DNA from: Curtobacterium pusillum
Lineage (GTDB): Bacteria > Actinomycetota > Actinomycetes > Actinomycetales > Microbacteriaceae
DNA length: 64,000 nt
NCBI GenBank assembly: GCA_002025645.1
Contig: CP018783.1
Span: forward strand, 1,674,001-1,738,000
Reading direction: 5' to 3'
The notes beneath the pieces were generated by a model. That model was not told the origin of the DNA. It was given only the letters and a program-made list of their open reading frames with translations, and searched no databases. A program made the position numbers and the translations under genes. The stretch's first letter is position 1. Each line of letters opens with the position of its first letter. Shown here piece by piece: positions 16,716 to 26,083 of this stretch.

Positions 16716-17368
16716 CCGCGACGTTCACCGTGCTGGTGGTCGACGACGACTTCCACGTGGCCGACCTGCACCGCCGGCAGGTCGACGAGGTCCCGGGCTT
16801 CCGGGCGCTCGACCCCGTCGGTACGCTCGCGGCCGCACGGTCCGTGCTCGCGTCGACCGTCGTCGACCTGGTGCTCGTCGACGTGTACCTGCCGGACGGC
16901 AGCGGACTCGACCTGCTGCGCTCCGTCGACACCGACGCGTTCGTGCTCAGCGCGGCGTCGGACTCGGACACGGTGCGCCGGGCGATGCGCCGCGGTGCCC
17001 TGGCCTACCTGCTCAAGCCGTTCCCGTCGACGCTGCTCGCGGAGCGACTGCGGTCGTACGCCCGGTTCCGGAACGTCCTGGACGAGCGCGCGACCCTCGA
17101 CCAGGAGGCCGTCGAGCGGGCGTTCCGGATCCTGCACTCCGGCGATGCTGCGGGTGCCTCCCCGTCTCGAGCGGCGACCGCGGCGCTCGTGCTCGAGCAG
17201 CTGTCGGTCGACGTCGAGCGGTCGGCTGCGGAGGTCGCCGCCGACATCGGCGTCTCCCGGGCGACGGCACAGCGGTACCTGGCGCAGCTCACCGCCGACG
17301 GCACCGCGGCGATGCAGCTCCGGTACGGCGCGGCCGGGCGTCCGGAGCACCGGTACACCCGTCGTTGA
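16712..17368 (+). CDS. Response regulator, CitB/DcuR-like
   Basis: 218 residues from GTG 16712 (GTGA overlap with the kinase). The receiver domain has 'VVDDDFHVADLHRRQV', the phospho-acceptor Asp in 'VDLVLVDVYLPDGSG', and Lys in 'YLLKPFP'. The C-terminal helix-turn-helix ('SAAEVAADIGVSRATAQRYL') resembles that of DcuR/CitB. It likely binds the iterons at 14937-14983 and activates the citrate carrier. The earlier ATG in the long frame overlaps the kinase and is not used. Confidence 0.9.
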   Translation: MTATFTVLVVDDDFHVADLHRRQVDEVPGFRALDPVGTLAAARSVLASTVVDLVLVDVYLPDGSGLDLLRSVDTDAFVLSAASDSDTVRRAMRRGALAYLLKPFPSTLLAERLRSYARFRNVLDERATLDQEAVERAFRILHSGDAAGASPSRAATAALVLEQLSVDVERSAAEVAADIGVSRATAQRYLAQLTADGTAAMQLRYGAAGRPEHRYTRR

Positions 17369-17479
17369 TCCGGCCGGACGGCCGATGTCCGTCGCGGGGA
17401 TGACGACCGGCGGAGGCGTGCTCCGTATCGTGGCTGCCGCCCGGACGGTCGTCGTCACGGGCGACGAGGGGAGAACGAC

Positions 17480-17713
17480 ATGCTGGGCAACGTCAGCGGA
17501 GCACACGTCCTGGTGATCGCGGTGATCCTGGCGATCGAGGTGCTGGCGCTCGTGCAGGTCTGGCGGGACCGGCGACGCAGCGACGTCGTCAAGGTCGTGT
17601 GGACCGTCGTGATCATCGCGGTGCCGGTCATCGGCGTCGTCGGCTGGGCCGTGAACTGGTTGCTCGGCCGTGCCGCCGACCGGCTGAACCGCTCGAACGG
17701 GCCGGCCGCCTAG
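17480..17713 (+). CDS. Small membrane protein with PLDc_N-like domain
   Basis: 77 residues, ATG preceded by GAGGGGAGAACGAC. Two transmembrane helices (about 8-25 and 38-60) flank the basic loop 'VWRDRRRSDVVKVVW', the arrangement of the PLDc_N domain that anchors cardiolipin synthases and also occurs alone. Function unknown. Its stop overlaps that of the convergent TetR gene by 4 bases. Confidence 0.75.
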   Translation: MLGNVSGAHVLVIAVILAIEVLALVQVWRDRRRSDVVKVVWTVVIIAVPVIGVVGWAVNWLLGRAADRLNRSNGPAA

Positions 17714-18330
17714 GACGAACCGGCTCCGACCTCGCCCTCACCGATCGTGCGAGCGGCGAGCTCGGAGCCGAGCATCATCGTCATCGCGACGTCGATGAGC
17801 CGGTCGCCCTCCGGTCGCGGGATGCGGTGCGACGCGACCAGCGCCGCGATCCCCTGCATGGTGGCGGCGAACAGGAGCTTGAAGGCGTCCCGATCGCCGT
17901 CGTCCGTGTCGGCGCGACGAGGGCCCATCGCCTGGTCCAGTTCCGTGAACAGCGCGACGGCGGCCTCCTGCACGGCCTCGCCTCCCCCGTCCGCCTTCGC
18001 CTGGAACATCAACTCCATGAGCGCGGCGTCGTCGATCGCGAAGTCGACGTAGGCCTGCGCGACCCGGTGGAACCGGTCCGGGAGATCGCGCCCCGCGGCG
18101 AACGCTTCCCTCGCCCGCTGCCGCAGGCGGTCGAAGCCCTGGACCGCGAGCGCATCGAGCAGGGCCTGCCGGTCGACGAAGTGGCTCCGGGGTGCGCCGT
18201 GGCTGACACCGACGCGCCGAGCGAGGTCCCGGAGCGAGAGCCCGTCGACGCCGGAGCTCCGCAGTACCGTCACGGCCTCGTCGAGCAGGGCCGCTCGGAG
18301 GTTGCCGTGGTGGAAGGGCCGCTCGGTCAT
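17710..18330 (-). CDS. TetR-family transcriptional regulator
   Basis: 206 residues from ATG 18330. N-terminus 'PFHHGNLRAALLDEAVTVLR' with helix-turn-helix 'SLRDLARRVGVSHGAPRSHF', and a C-terminal WHG-like domain. Divergent from the NAD(P)-binding gene at 18392, whose -35/-10 promoter encloses a TCTAG-N7-CTAGA palindrome. The regulator therefore most likely represses that gene. Ligand unknown. Confidence 0.9.
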   Translation of the reverse strand: MTERPFHHGNLRAALLDEAVTVLRSSGVDGLSLRDLARRVGVSHGAPRSHFVDRQALLDALAVQGFDRLRQRAREAFAAGRDLPDRFHRVAQAYVDFAIDDAALMELMFQAKADGGGEAVQEAAVALFTELDQAMGPRRADTDDGDRDAFKLLFAATMQGIAALVASHRIPRPEGDRLIDVAMTMMLGSELAARTIGEGEVGAGSS

Positions 18331-18356
18331 GCCGCCATCGTACCGAGAAGTGGGCA

Positions 18357-18385
18357 TTGACTACTTTCTAGGCAGTGTCTAGATT
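18357..18385 (+). promoter_or_regulatory. Leaderless sigma-70-type promoter with embedded TetR operator
   Basis: TTGACT (18357-18362), 17-base spacer, TAGATT (18380-18385). The gene starts 7 bases after the -10 end, so the mRNA is leaderless or nearly so. The palindrome TCTAG-N7-CTAGA (18367-18383) lies across the spacer and -10, so a bound repressor would exclude RNA polymerase. Confidence 0.75.
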
Positions 18386-18391
18386 GAGCGC

Positions 18392-19045
18392 ATGAGCACA
18401 CAGCAGTCCCTCCTGGTCCTCGGCGCGACCGGACAGACCGGACGCCACTTCACCCGGCTCGCCCTCGCCGACGGTCGTCGCGTCCGCGCGCTCGCCCGGA
18501 ACCCCGGCAAGCTCGGGATCGCCCACGACGAGCTCGAGGTCGTCCAGGGCTCGATCACCGAGCCGCTCGACCTCGACCGGCTGCTCGACGGCGTCGATGC
18601 CGTGGTCGCCATGCTCGGGGACGTCGTCGCGCAACGCGAGCGGCAGGTGAACACGGAGTTCGTCCGAGCCCTGGTCCCGGCGATGCGCCGCAACGGCACG
18701 CGTCGGTTCCTGTACCAGGCGGGTGGTCTCAGCGCTGCCCCCGGGACCCGCCTGGCGCTTCCGCTCCGCCTCGTCCGCAGCACGGTCGCCCGCGGGTACA
18801 TCGGGCAGCACGAGGACAACGAGGCGGTGATGCGGTACCTCACCGACGAGGCCACGGACCTCGAGTGGATGGTGCACCGGGCCGGCATCGGGTCGGACGG
18901 ACCGTCGAAGGGGGCCCTCCGCCGCTCCCGACGGTGGATCAGCATCGCCACGTTCGTGGACTGCGCGACCTACAGCCTGCGGATGCTCGACGACGACAGC
19001 GCGGTCCACAGCTGCGACGGGAGCGCCTACGCGCGGGGACGCTGA
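18392..19045 (+). CDS. NAD(P)-binding atypical SDR (NmrA-like)
   Basis: 217 residues. 'VLGATGQTGRHF' is the GxxGxxG dinucleotide motif of atypical SDR/NmrA-like proteins. 'VVAMLGDVVAQR' and 'FLYQAGGLSAAPG' follow the family pattern, and no canonical YxxxK is seen. It may be an NAD(P)H-sensing or quinone-reductase-like protein. Controlled by the divergent TetR through the operator in its promoter. Ends 12 bases from the convergent MFS gene. Confidence 0.85.
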   Translation: MSTQQSLLVLGATGQTGRHFTRLALADGRRVRALARNPGKLGIAHDELEVVQGSITEPLDLDRLLDGVDAVVAMLGDVVAQRERQVNTEFVRALVPAMRRNGTRRFLYQAGGLSAAPGTRLALPLRLVRSTVARGYIGQHEDNEAVMRYLTDEATDLEWMVHRAGIGSDGPSKGALRRSRRWISIATFVDCATYSLRMLDDDSAVHSCDGSAYARGR

Positions 19046-19057
19046 CGCCGCACCAGG

Positions 19058-20605
19058 TCAGACGGTGGCCTGGGTTCCTCGCACCTTCCCGACGACCACG
19101 TCGACGATGCCCGCGAGCAACGCCGCCCCGACGAACCCGAGCGACACCCCGAGCCCGAGCGGGAGCCCCTGCGCGTAGTCGCCCTTCGAACTCGCCAGCA
19201 CCGAGTAGAAGACGCTGCCGACCGCGGCGATCCCGATGGCGGAACCCACCCGGGCACCGACCTGGATGAGTCCGCCCGCCGATCCGCCCTGCGAGACCGG
19301 CACCTCGGACAGGGTGAGCGTCTGGTTCGGCGAGATCGTCAGCCCCGACCCGATGCCCGCGACGAGCAGCGGCACGACCAGCCACCAGCCGAGGTCGGAC
19401 CGGTAGTGGTTCGCGACGACCCACACCACGGCACCGAGCCCGAGGAGCACGAGGATCGTCCCGATGACGATGAGCTGGCGACCGAAGCGGTGCACGATCC
19501 GGCCGCCGATCGTCGACGCGATACCGGAGCCGACCGCGAAGGAGACCGAGGACAGCCCGGCCAACAGCGCCGAGTAGTGCAGCCCGGACTGCAGTGCGAG
19601 TGTCAGGACGAAGAACAACGGGGTGAACCCGGCGAAGTACAGCGTCGCGAGTCCGACCCCGAGCGAGAACGACCGGCGGCGGAACAGCGCGAGGTCGATC
19701 ACCGGCTCCTTGGTCCGCCCGTACCGCCGCTCCCACAGGACGAAGAGCACGCCGAGCACGACGGCGACGACCACGAGCCACCACTTCGTGTCCCCCTCCC
19801 ACACCTGCGACTGCACGAACGGCAGGAGCAGGGCGACCACCGCGGCACCGAGCAGCACGATGCCGACCGGGTCGAAGTCGTGCCGCTTCCCGCGCTCCGC
19901 TCGGCTCGCGGCGGGCAGGTACCGGAACGCCAGCAGGATCGTGACGAGCCCGACCGGCAGGTTCACGAAGAAGACGAAGCGCCAGCCGTTCTCGGTGCCG
20001 AAGGCCGTGATGAGCAGACCACCGACGAGCGGGCCGATCGCCGTGGCGATGCCGACCGTGGCGCCGAAGAGCCCGAAGGCCGTGCCGCGTTCCTTGCCGC
20101 GGAACAGCTGCTGGATGAGCGCGGTGACCTGCGGGGTGAGCAGACCGCCGGCGAGCCCCTGCACGAGGCGGGCGATCACCAGGACGATGCCGTTCGGGGC
20201 GAAGCCGCAGAGCGCGCTCGCCAGGGTGAAGAGCCCGACGCCCACGATGAACATCCTTCGGCGTCCGGTGGCGTCGCCGAGTCGTCCGCCGGGGACGAGC
20301 AACAGGCCGAACGACAGCGCGTACCCGGAGAGGATCCACTGGACGGCCTCGGGGGTCGCCCCGGGCAGCCCCGTGGAGATGGACTGCAGCGCGACGTTGA
20401 CGATCGAGACGTCGAGCAGCACGATGCCACCGCCGAGCAGGCAGATGACGAGCGCCTTCCAGCGGTTGGGGTCGGGCTGGTCACCGGCGTCGGCGGATGC
20501 CTCGGGTGCATCGGGCGCTTCGGCGGTGGCCGCGTGGTGCGCGGCGTGGTGTTCGACGAGCGGAGCCGCATCGGGCTCGACGGGTTTGCGGTGTTCAGCT
20601 GCCAT
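19058..20605 (-). CDS. DHA2-family MFS drug exporter (EmrB/QacA-like)
   Basis: 515 residues. The His/Ala-rich N-terminus (HHAAHHAATAEAPDAPEASA) precedes 14 hydrophobic segments. 'LLDVSIVNVALQSI' (motif D1) and 'GRLGDATGRRRMFIVG' (motif A) identify the DHA2 H+-coupled multidrug exporters. It extrudes amphipathic compounds across the membrane. No local regulator adjacent except the TetR further left, so regulation is unclear. Confidence 0.9.
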   Translation of the reverse strand: MAAEHRKPVEPDAAPLVEHHAAHHAATAEAPDAPEASADAGDQPDPNRWKALVICLLGGGIVLLDVSIVNVALQSISTGLPGATPEAVQWILSGYALSFGLLLVPGGRLGDATGRRRMFIVGVGLFTLASALCGFAPNGIVLVIARLVQGLAGGLLTPQVTALIQQLFRGKERGTAFGLFGATVGIATAIGPLVGGLLITAFGTENGWRFVFFVNLPVGLVTILLAFRYLPAASRAERGKRHDFDPVGIVLLGAAVVALLLPFVQSQVWEGDTKWWLVVVAVVLGVLFVLWERRYGRTKEPVIDLALFRRRSFSLGVGLATLYFAGFTPLFFVLTLALQSGLHYSALLAGLSSVSFAVGSGIASTIGGRIVHRFGRQLIVIGTILVLLGLGAVVWVVANHYRSDLGWWLVVPLLVAGIGSGLTISPNQTLTLSEVPVSQGGSAGGLIQVGARVGSAIGIAAVGSVFYSVLASSKGDYAQGLPLGLGVSLGFVGAALLAGIVDVVVGKVRGTQATV

Positions 20606-20775
20606 GACGATGCCACGCTAGGCCGCGGTTGCTGTCCGGTCCGGAGACTCCGGGGGCTCGTTCGTACCCCACCGCCGGTCGGCTAGGCTGCCCTCGAAGG
20701 AAAAACGCGGCCGATCCGGTCGTGGCGACACGTGGGCCGTCCGGTCCGCCACTTCTGAGCAGTCAGGAGTGCGCG

Positions 20776-21756
20776 ATGCACGACACCCTGTCCCGTCCCC
20801 CGTTCGACTCCGAACTCAGCGGCTTCCTCGATGCGCTGCACGCCCGCGGACCGTTCCGGTTCGACCCGGCGATGCTGCCCCGGATGCGGCAGCTCGACGG
20901 CACCGAGGCGGAGCTCGACGCCCGGCTCGCCGCGCGCGGCCTCGAACGCCACGCACGGACGATCCCGGGGCACCTGGGCGAGCCGATCACGATCGCCGTC
21001 ATCCAGCGCACCGGTCGGACCGGCACCGCGCCGGCCTTCCTCGCGATGCACGGCGGCGGGATGATGTTCGGCCACCACCTCGGCAACCTGGAGTCCTACG
21101 ATCCGCTGCTCGAGCACGACGCCGTCCTGATCAGCGTCGACTACCGGCTCGCGCCCGAGCACCCGGACCCGACCCCGGTGGAGGACTGCTACGCAGCCCT
21201 GGTCTGGACCGCCGCGCACGCGGACGAGCTCGGGATCGACCCCGAGCGGATCGTGCTCGTCGGCCAGAGCGCCGGCGGTGGACTCGCTGCCGGCACGGCG
21301 CTCCTCGCCCGGGACCGACGTGGCCCCGCGGTGCTCGCACAGATCCTGGTGTCGCCGATGCTCGACGACCGGGACGCCTCCGTCTCGACGCAGCAGTTCG
21401 ACGGCGTCGGTGTCGCCGACCGCGACTTCGTCCGCACCGGGTGGAGTGCGTACCTGGGCGACCGGCGCGGGACGGACGCCGTCTCGCCGTACGCCGCGCC
21501 GGCCCGCGCGACCGACCTGAGCGGACTCCCGAAGGCCTACGTCGACTGCGGCAGCGCCGAGGTGTTCCGCGACGAGACCGTCGCGTTCGCCAGCCGACTC
21601 TGGGCCTCCGGCTGCGATGCAGAACTGCACGTCTGGCCCGGCGCCTTCCACGGATTCACGAGCATGCAGCCCGACGCGCGGATCTCACGCGTCGCCGTGG
21701 CGGCGCTGGCCGACTGGACGGCGCGGCTCCTGCAGGCAGGACCGGTGCAGGCGTAG
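20776..21756 (+). CDS. Alpha/beta hydrolase, HSL-type acetyl esterase
   Basis: 326 residues from ATG 20776 (AGGAG 6 bases upstream). HGGGM forms the oxyanion hole of the hormone-sensitive-lipase family, and GQSAGGG carries the nucleophile Ser. The catalytic Asp is probably in 'CGSAEVFRDET', and His in 'PGAFHGFTSM'. A cytoplasmic esterase for short acyl esters. Stands alone; the frame upstream of 20776 belongs to non-coding DNA. Confidence 0.88.
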   Translation: MHDTLSRPPFDSELSGFLDALHARGPFRFDPAMLPRMRQLDGTEAELDARLAARGLERHARTIPGHLGEPITIAVIQRTGRTGTAPAFLAMHGGGMMFGHHLGNLESYDPLLEHDAVLISVDYRLAPEHPDPTPVEDCYAALVWTAAHADELGIDPERIVLVGQSAGGGLAAGTALLARDRRGPAVLAQILVSPMLDDRDASVSTQQFDGVGVADRDFVRTGWSAYLGDRRGTDAVSPYAAPARATDLSGLPKAYVDCGSAEVFRDETVAFASRLWASGCDAELHVWPGAFHGFTSMQPDARISRVAVAALADWTARLLQAGPVQA

Positions 21757-21771
21757 GGACGGTCCGGCCCG

Positions 21772-22806
21772 TCAGCCGCAGACCACGCCGGTGATCGGAC
21801 ACCGGTTGCCGTCGAGTTCGTCCGTGTACTCGTCGCCGTCCCCGAGCAGCACGTGCCGGTACGCCGCGTCCCCGATCGGTTTCGCGGAGCGGACAGCGTC
21901 TTCGAGGACCGCGACGTCCACCTCGGTCCGGGCGCTGACCGCGACCAGGGTGTCGCCGACGACCGCGGACACCTCGTGCCCGTGGGGACTCACCCGGTGG
22001 GTGAACCGATCGCCGACGGTGCACGAGGTCTCGGGCTCGGAAGCGCCGTCCGTCCCGACGCCCTCGACCGGTCGACCGCAGACGGCCGTGTCCGCCGCGA
22101 CCGTGACGACGGTCAGGTCGTCGCCGCTGGTCTGGCCCGGCGCGTGCCCCTTCGACGCCGGCGACGAGAACACCTGCAGAAACCCGGGCAGGCGCTTCTC
22201 GATGTTGGCCTCGAAGATCGAACCGTAGCCGGACGGAGCGATCGTCACCGGCCGGAAGTCGGCGCCGATCGCGACCTGGGCGCGGGCGATCGCCTGCTGA
22301 TCGCGTTGCACGACCCCGTTGTGGGCGCTGACGCCGACCACCGTGGCGACCACGACGATCGCGACGACCCCCACGCCAGAGACGGTGAGGCCGACCAGCC
22401 GGGCTCGTCCGGCGTGCAGCAGCAGCGCGGGCACGGCGGCCAGGACCGCACCGACGGCGTACGGGAGCAGTCCGGGCGACGGGTCGAAGGCGCCGGCACC
22501 GTGCCCGCCGCCCAGGAGCCCGGGACCGAAGTCCGCGAGGAGCACCGCGGGCACCAGGACGATCGCGCTCAGCCCGAGCCACGCGCCGGCGGCTCGACGG
22601 GTCCCGGCGCCGGCGACCGCGGCGAGCGCAACGCCGGTCGCCGCGATCACGACCAGCAGTGCCACGAGCCCGCCGACGCCGGTGAAGAAGACCAGGAACG
22701 CGGCGACGTGCGCGAAGTGTGCCGCTCCGACACCGACCACCGCGGCCATCAGCGCGTGCAACCACGGTCGAGCCGTCTCGGCGGCGGAGGGCCCCGTGTC
22801 CGTCAT
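21772..22806 (-). CDS. Multi-pass membrane protein with extracytoplasmic domain
   Basis: 344 residues from ATG 22806. The N-terminal half has about 5 transmembrane helices (residues about 18-40, 42-68, 72-96, 112-132, 140-165), with a GGGHGAG loop. The C-terminal 180 residues form a soluble extracytoplasmic domain with three to four cysteines (CGR, TSCTVG, CPITGVVCG) that could form disulfides. No family recognised. The ABC transporter at 22962 is divergent from it. Confidence 0.75.
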   Translation of the reverse strand: MTDTGPSAAETARPWLHALMAAVVGVGAAHFAHVAAFLVFFTGVGGLVALLVVIAATGVALAAVAGAGTRRAAGAWLGLSAIVLVPAVLLADFGPGLLGGGHGAGAFDPSPGLLPYAVGAVLAAVPALLLHAGRARLVGLTVSGVGVVAIVVVATVVGVSAHNGVVQRDQQAIARAQVAIGADFRPVTIAPSGYGSIFEANIEKRLPGFLQVFSSPASKGHAPGQTSGDDLTVVTVAADTAVCGRPVEGVGTDGASEPETSCTVGDRFTHRVSPHGHEVSAVVGDTLVAVSARTEVDVAVLEDAVRSAKPIGDAAYRHVLLGDGDEYTDELDGNRCPITGVVCG

Positions 22807-22961
22807 GGCACGAGCATGCCAGAGACCTGACCCGTGGTGATGGACGGTGGACCGGAGCCACGGGGCGGGCACGACCCGTGCCTCCAGGCGGGTTAGGCTC
22901 GCCCGGTCCACCCGACGCGCCGACGGCCCAGCCGGGTCCGATCCCACGAGAGGCACCTGCG

Positions 22962-24866
22962 ATGAGCATGGAAGGCGCGGCCTGGAGCTCGCTGTACAAG
23001 ATCTCCTCCGCCAGGGACGGCGGGCACGGGTTATCCCGCGAGTCCCTCCGGCGGATCATGACGTTCGCCGTCCCCTACCGGGCCAAGCTGGTGGTCTTCA
23101 TCGCGCTCTCCGTCGTCGGGGCGTTCCTCGCCGTCGCGACACCGGTGCTCGCCGGCCAGGTGGTCGACGTCATCGCCGCCCGGGGCGCGGTCTCCACCAT
23201 CGTCTGGCTCGCGGTCGTCATCGCCCTCGTGGCCGTGGCCGACGCAGCCTCGTCCCTGCTGACGCGCTGGTACTCCGCGCGCATCGGCGAGGGCGTGATC
23301 CTGGACCTCCGTACCGCGGTGTTCAACCACGTGCAGAAGATGCCGATCGCCTTCTTCACCCGGACGCGCACGGGTGCCCTCGTGAGCCGCCTGAACAACG
23401 ACGTGATCGGCGCGCAGCAGGCCTTCAGCGGCACGCTGTCCGGCGTCGTCACGAACCTGGTGGCGCTCGTCCTCACCCTCGCCGTGATGCTCAGCACGTC
23501 CTGGCTCGTGACCGTCATCGCAGTGGTCATGCTCCCCGTCTTCCTGATCCCGGCCCGCCGGATGGGCAGCCGCCTCGCCGCGCTCCGTCGCGAGGCCGCA
23601 GACCACAACTCCGCGATGAGCACGCAGATGACGGAGCGGTTCTCCGCGCCCGGCGCCACCCTGGTCAAGCTGTTCGGCCGGCCCGACGAAGAAGCCGAGG
23701 AGTTCCGCGTCCGCGCCGCGCGGGTCCGGGACATCGGGGTCCGCACCGCGATGCTGCAGTTCGTCTTCGTCACCGCGTTGATGCTCGTCTCCGCGCTGGC
23801 CCTCGCGCTCGTGTACGGCCTCGGGGGTTCGCTCGCACTCGGCGGATCGTTGAACACCGGCGACGTCGTCACCCTGGCGCTCCTCCTCACCCGGCTGTAC
23901 GCGCCGCTCACCAGCCTCGCCAACGCGCGGGTCGAGATCATGAGCGCGGTGGTCAGCTTCGAGCGCGTCTTCGAGGTGCTCGACCTCGAGCCGCTCATCC
24001 AGGAGAAGCCCGACGCGTCCGCCGTCCCCGAGGGTCCGGTGTCCGTCGAGTTCGACGACGTCCGCTTCGCCTACCCGGCCGCCGACAAGGTGTCGCTCGC
24101 CTCCCTCGAGGAGGTCGCCACCCTGGACACCCGCGGTGGCGAGGAAGTGCTGCACGGTGTCTCCTTCCGGATCGAACCCGGGCAGACCGTCGCCCTCGTC
24201 GGGACGTCGGGCGCCGGCAAGTCCACGATCGCGCAGCTCCTCTCGCGCCTGTACGACGTCGACAGCGGCGCCGTCCGGTTGGCCGGCGCGGACGTCCGCG
24301 ACGTGACGTTCGCCTCCATGCGGCACACCCTCGGCATGGTGACCCAGGACGGCCACCTCTTCCACGAGACCATCGGCTCCAACCTCCGGCTCGCCCGGCC
24401 CGAGGCGACCGACGACGAGGTGTGGGACGCCGTCCGCCGTGCGCGGCTCGAGCCCCTCATCCGGTCCCTGCCGGACCAGCTGGACACCATGGTCGGTGAG
24501 CGCGGCTACCGGCTGTCCGGCGGCGAGCGCCAGCGCATGACCATCGCGCGGCTCCTGCTCGCCCAGCCGCGCGTCGTGATCCTCGACGAGGCGACCGCGG
24601 CACTCGACTCGACCTCGGAGGCCGCCGTCCAAGCTGCCCTGAGCGAGGCGTTGGAGGGCCGCACCGCGATGGTGATCGCCCACCGGCTCTCCACCATCCG
24701 GAGTGCGGACCTCATCCTCGTCGTCGAGGACGGTTCGATCGTGCAGCGCGGTACGCACGACGAGCTCCTCGCCGCGGGCGGACGCTACGAGGAGCTGCAC
24801 CGGACCCAGTTCGCGGTGCAGAAGAACGTCGCCGCCGACGAGAGCGCACTCGACGCACCCCGGTGA
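22962..24866 (+). CDS. ABC transporter, fused permease and ATPase (exporter type)
   Basis: 634 residues. The N-terminal six-helix membrane domain (about residues 40-330) is followed by an ABC ATPase. Walker A is 'GTSGAGKST' (about 415), the signature is 'LSGGERQRM' (about 518), Walker B is 'VVILDEAT' (about 538), and 'IAHRLSTIR' is the H-loop. Such half-transporters dimerise to export lipids, peptides or drugs. An extended loop ('LEEVATLDTRGGEE') before the ATPase is a mild oddity. Starts at the ATG before MEGAAWSS. Confidence 0.9.
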   Translation: MSMEGAAWSSLYKISSARDGGHGLSRESLRRIMTFAVPYRAKLVVFIALSVVGAFLAVATPVLAGQVVDVIAARGAVSTIVWLAVVIALVAVADAASSLLTRWYSARIGEGVILDLRTAVFNHVQKMPIAFFTRTRTGALVSRLNNDVIGAQQAFSGTLSGVVTNLVALVLTLAVMLSTSWLVTVIAVVMLPVFLIPARRMGSRLAALRREAADHNSAMSTQMTERFSAPGATLVKLFGRPDEEAEEFRVRAARVRDIGVRTAMLQFVFVTALMLVSALALALVYGLGGSLALGGSLNTGDVVTLALLLTRLYAPLTSLANARVEIMSAVVSFERVFEVLDLEPLIQEKPDASAVPEGPVSVEFDDVRFAYPAADKVSLASLEEVATLDTRGGEEVLHGVSFRIEPGQTVALVGTSGAGKSTIAQLLSRLYDVDSGAVRLAGADVRDVTFASMRHTLGMVTQDGHLFHETIGSNLRLARPEATDDEVWDAVRRARLEPLIRSLPDQLDTMVGERGYRLSGGERQRMTIARLLLAQPRVVILDEATAALDSTSEAAVQAALSEALEGRTAMVIAHRLSTIRSADLILVVEDGSIVQRGTHDELLAAGGRYEELHRTQFAVQKNVAADESALDAPR

Positions 24867-24878
24867 CGGGCGGAACTC

Positions 24879-25454
24879 CTAGGAGAAGACCTGCTGGAAC
24901 GTGGTGACGGCCCGCGCGATCCCCAGCACGACTCCGAGGACCGCGACCGCGATGCCCACCCAGAGCGGCCACATCGGCCGACCGGGCGCTACCTTCCGAA
25001 CGACCACGTACCGGCCGATGAGGTAGAGGACCGGCGACAGGAGGAACGCCCAGCCCCACGAGAACGGACGCACCACCCCGCGACGCCGCAGTTCGCGGTG
25101 GTCGAAGAACGCGAGGACGACCTCGCCGGCGAAGAGCAGGACGCTGAAGAGCTGCAGCAGGAAGTACGCGGGCGTGTAGATCGAACTCGGGTCCACCGTC
25201 CGGACCCCGCCGGGCTCGAGCGTGGTGGAGCGGAACTCCGGGGTGTACAGGAGCGAGATCGGCAGCGCGATGAGCGGGAGCAGCGCGAGGATCCAGACGA
25301 AGACCGTGTCGGTTGGCACATGGTCGGGGATCCGCGGGCGGCCCGTCTGCGCGGTCGGCCCGTCGACGTGCTGCGTCCACTGTCCGCCGTCCCACCACCG
25401 GGTGCCGTGTTGTCCGGACGGGTCCGGGTACCAGCCAGGGGGTGTCGTCGACAT
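24879..25454 (-). CDS. DUF2510 domain membrane protein
   Basis: 191 residues, ATG preceded by GAGGAG. The N-terminus 'GWYPDPSGQHGTRWWDGGQW' is the DUF2510 zinc-ribbon-less fold found at the cytoplasmic start of many actinobacterial membrane proteins. Four hydrophobic segments follow (about 52-70, 92-115, 134-150, 160-185). Function unknown. Confidence 0.85.
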   Translation of the reverse strand: MSTTPPGWYPDPSGQHGTRWWDGGQWTQHVDGPTAQTGRPRIPDHVPTDTVFVWILALLPLIALPISLLYTPEFRSTTLEPGGVRTVDPSSIYTPAYFLLQLFSVLLFAGEVVLAFFDHRELRRRGVVRPFSWGWAFLLSPVLYLIGRYVVVRKVAPGRPMWPLWVGIAVAVLGVVLGIARAVTTFQQVFS

Positions 25455-25591
25455 CGAAGCTCCTCGTGATCCGCGGGAGCGGCAGGCCCCCGGCTCCGAC
25501 CGTAGAGCAGGTGGGAGCAGACGGCTGCCATTCGGACATGGCGGATCGTTCAGTTCGGTCCGCCCAGCTCCCGCGGCGTTGACTCACGTCC

Positions 25592-26017
25592 ATGATCTCC
25601 AAGAGCCTCATCCACCGGGTCGAGGGCGCGACGCTCCGTGACCGCGACGGCGCGACGGTCGGCAAGGTGACACAGGTGTTCCCCTCCGACGAGGACGGAA
25701 GCGCCGCCTACGTCAGCGTCGCGGTGGGGATGCTCGCCAGGCGCCAGGCGCTCGTCCCGGTCGAGGACGCCACCTTCGACGGCACGGATCTGCGCGTCGG
25801 GTACACGAAGGACGCCATCGACGGCGCGCCGTCCCTCGGGTCCGGACACACGCTGTCCCTCGCCGAGGCGAATACCGTCCGCAAGCACTTCGGGCTGTCC
25901 GCCGTCGGCGCAGCGACCGGGGACATGGGCGACCCGGACGAGAACCTCGACCAGGCCGGGACAGGTCCCGCAGGCGCGGACGACACCGAGGGCGCAGGAA
26001 CCACGCCTCCGGCGTGA
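25592..26017 (+). CDS. PRC-barrel-like protein
   Basis: 141 residues. The N-terminal 80 residues form a beta-rich PRC-barrel-like fold ('GATLRDRDGATVGKVTQVF', 'VSVAVGMLARRQALVPVEDA'). The C-terminal 40 residues are acidic and Gly-rich, probably disordered. PRC-barrel proteins appear in stress and RNA-maturation contexts; this one has no clear partner. The ribosome site is weak. Confidence 0.75.
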   Translation: MISKSLIHRVEGATLRDRDGATVGKVTQVFPSDEDGSAAYVSVAVGMLARRQALVPVEDATFDGTDLRVGYTKDAIDGAPSLGSGHTLSLAEANTVRKHFGLSAVGAATGDMGDPDENLDQAGTGPAGADDTEGAGTTPPA

Positions 26018-26024
26018 GCTCCGC

Positions 26025-26068
26025 CGGACGGGAGGCGCGGTGCCAGCTGGCACCGCGCCTCCCGTCCG
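26025..26068. terminator. 44-base perfect palindrome, bidirectional terminator
   Basis: Two 22-base perfect arms meet at 26046/26047, between convergent stops of the PRC-barrel gene (26017) and the GH127 gene (26084). It will fold into a very stable hairpin. The arms contain a GGGAGGCGCGG version of the dispersed repeat. Confidence 0.88.
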
Positions 26069-26083
26069 CAACGGGGTCTCCCG

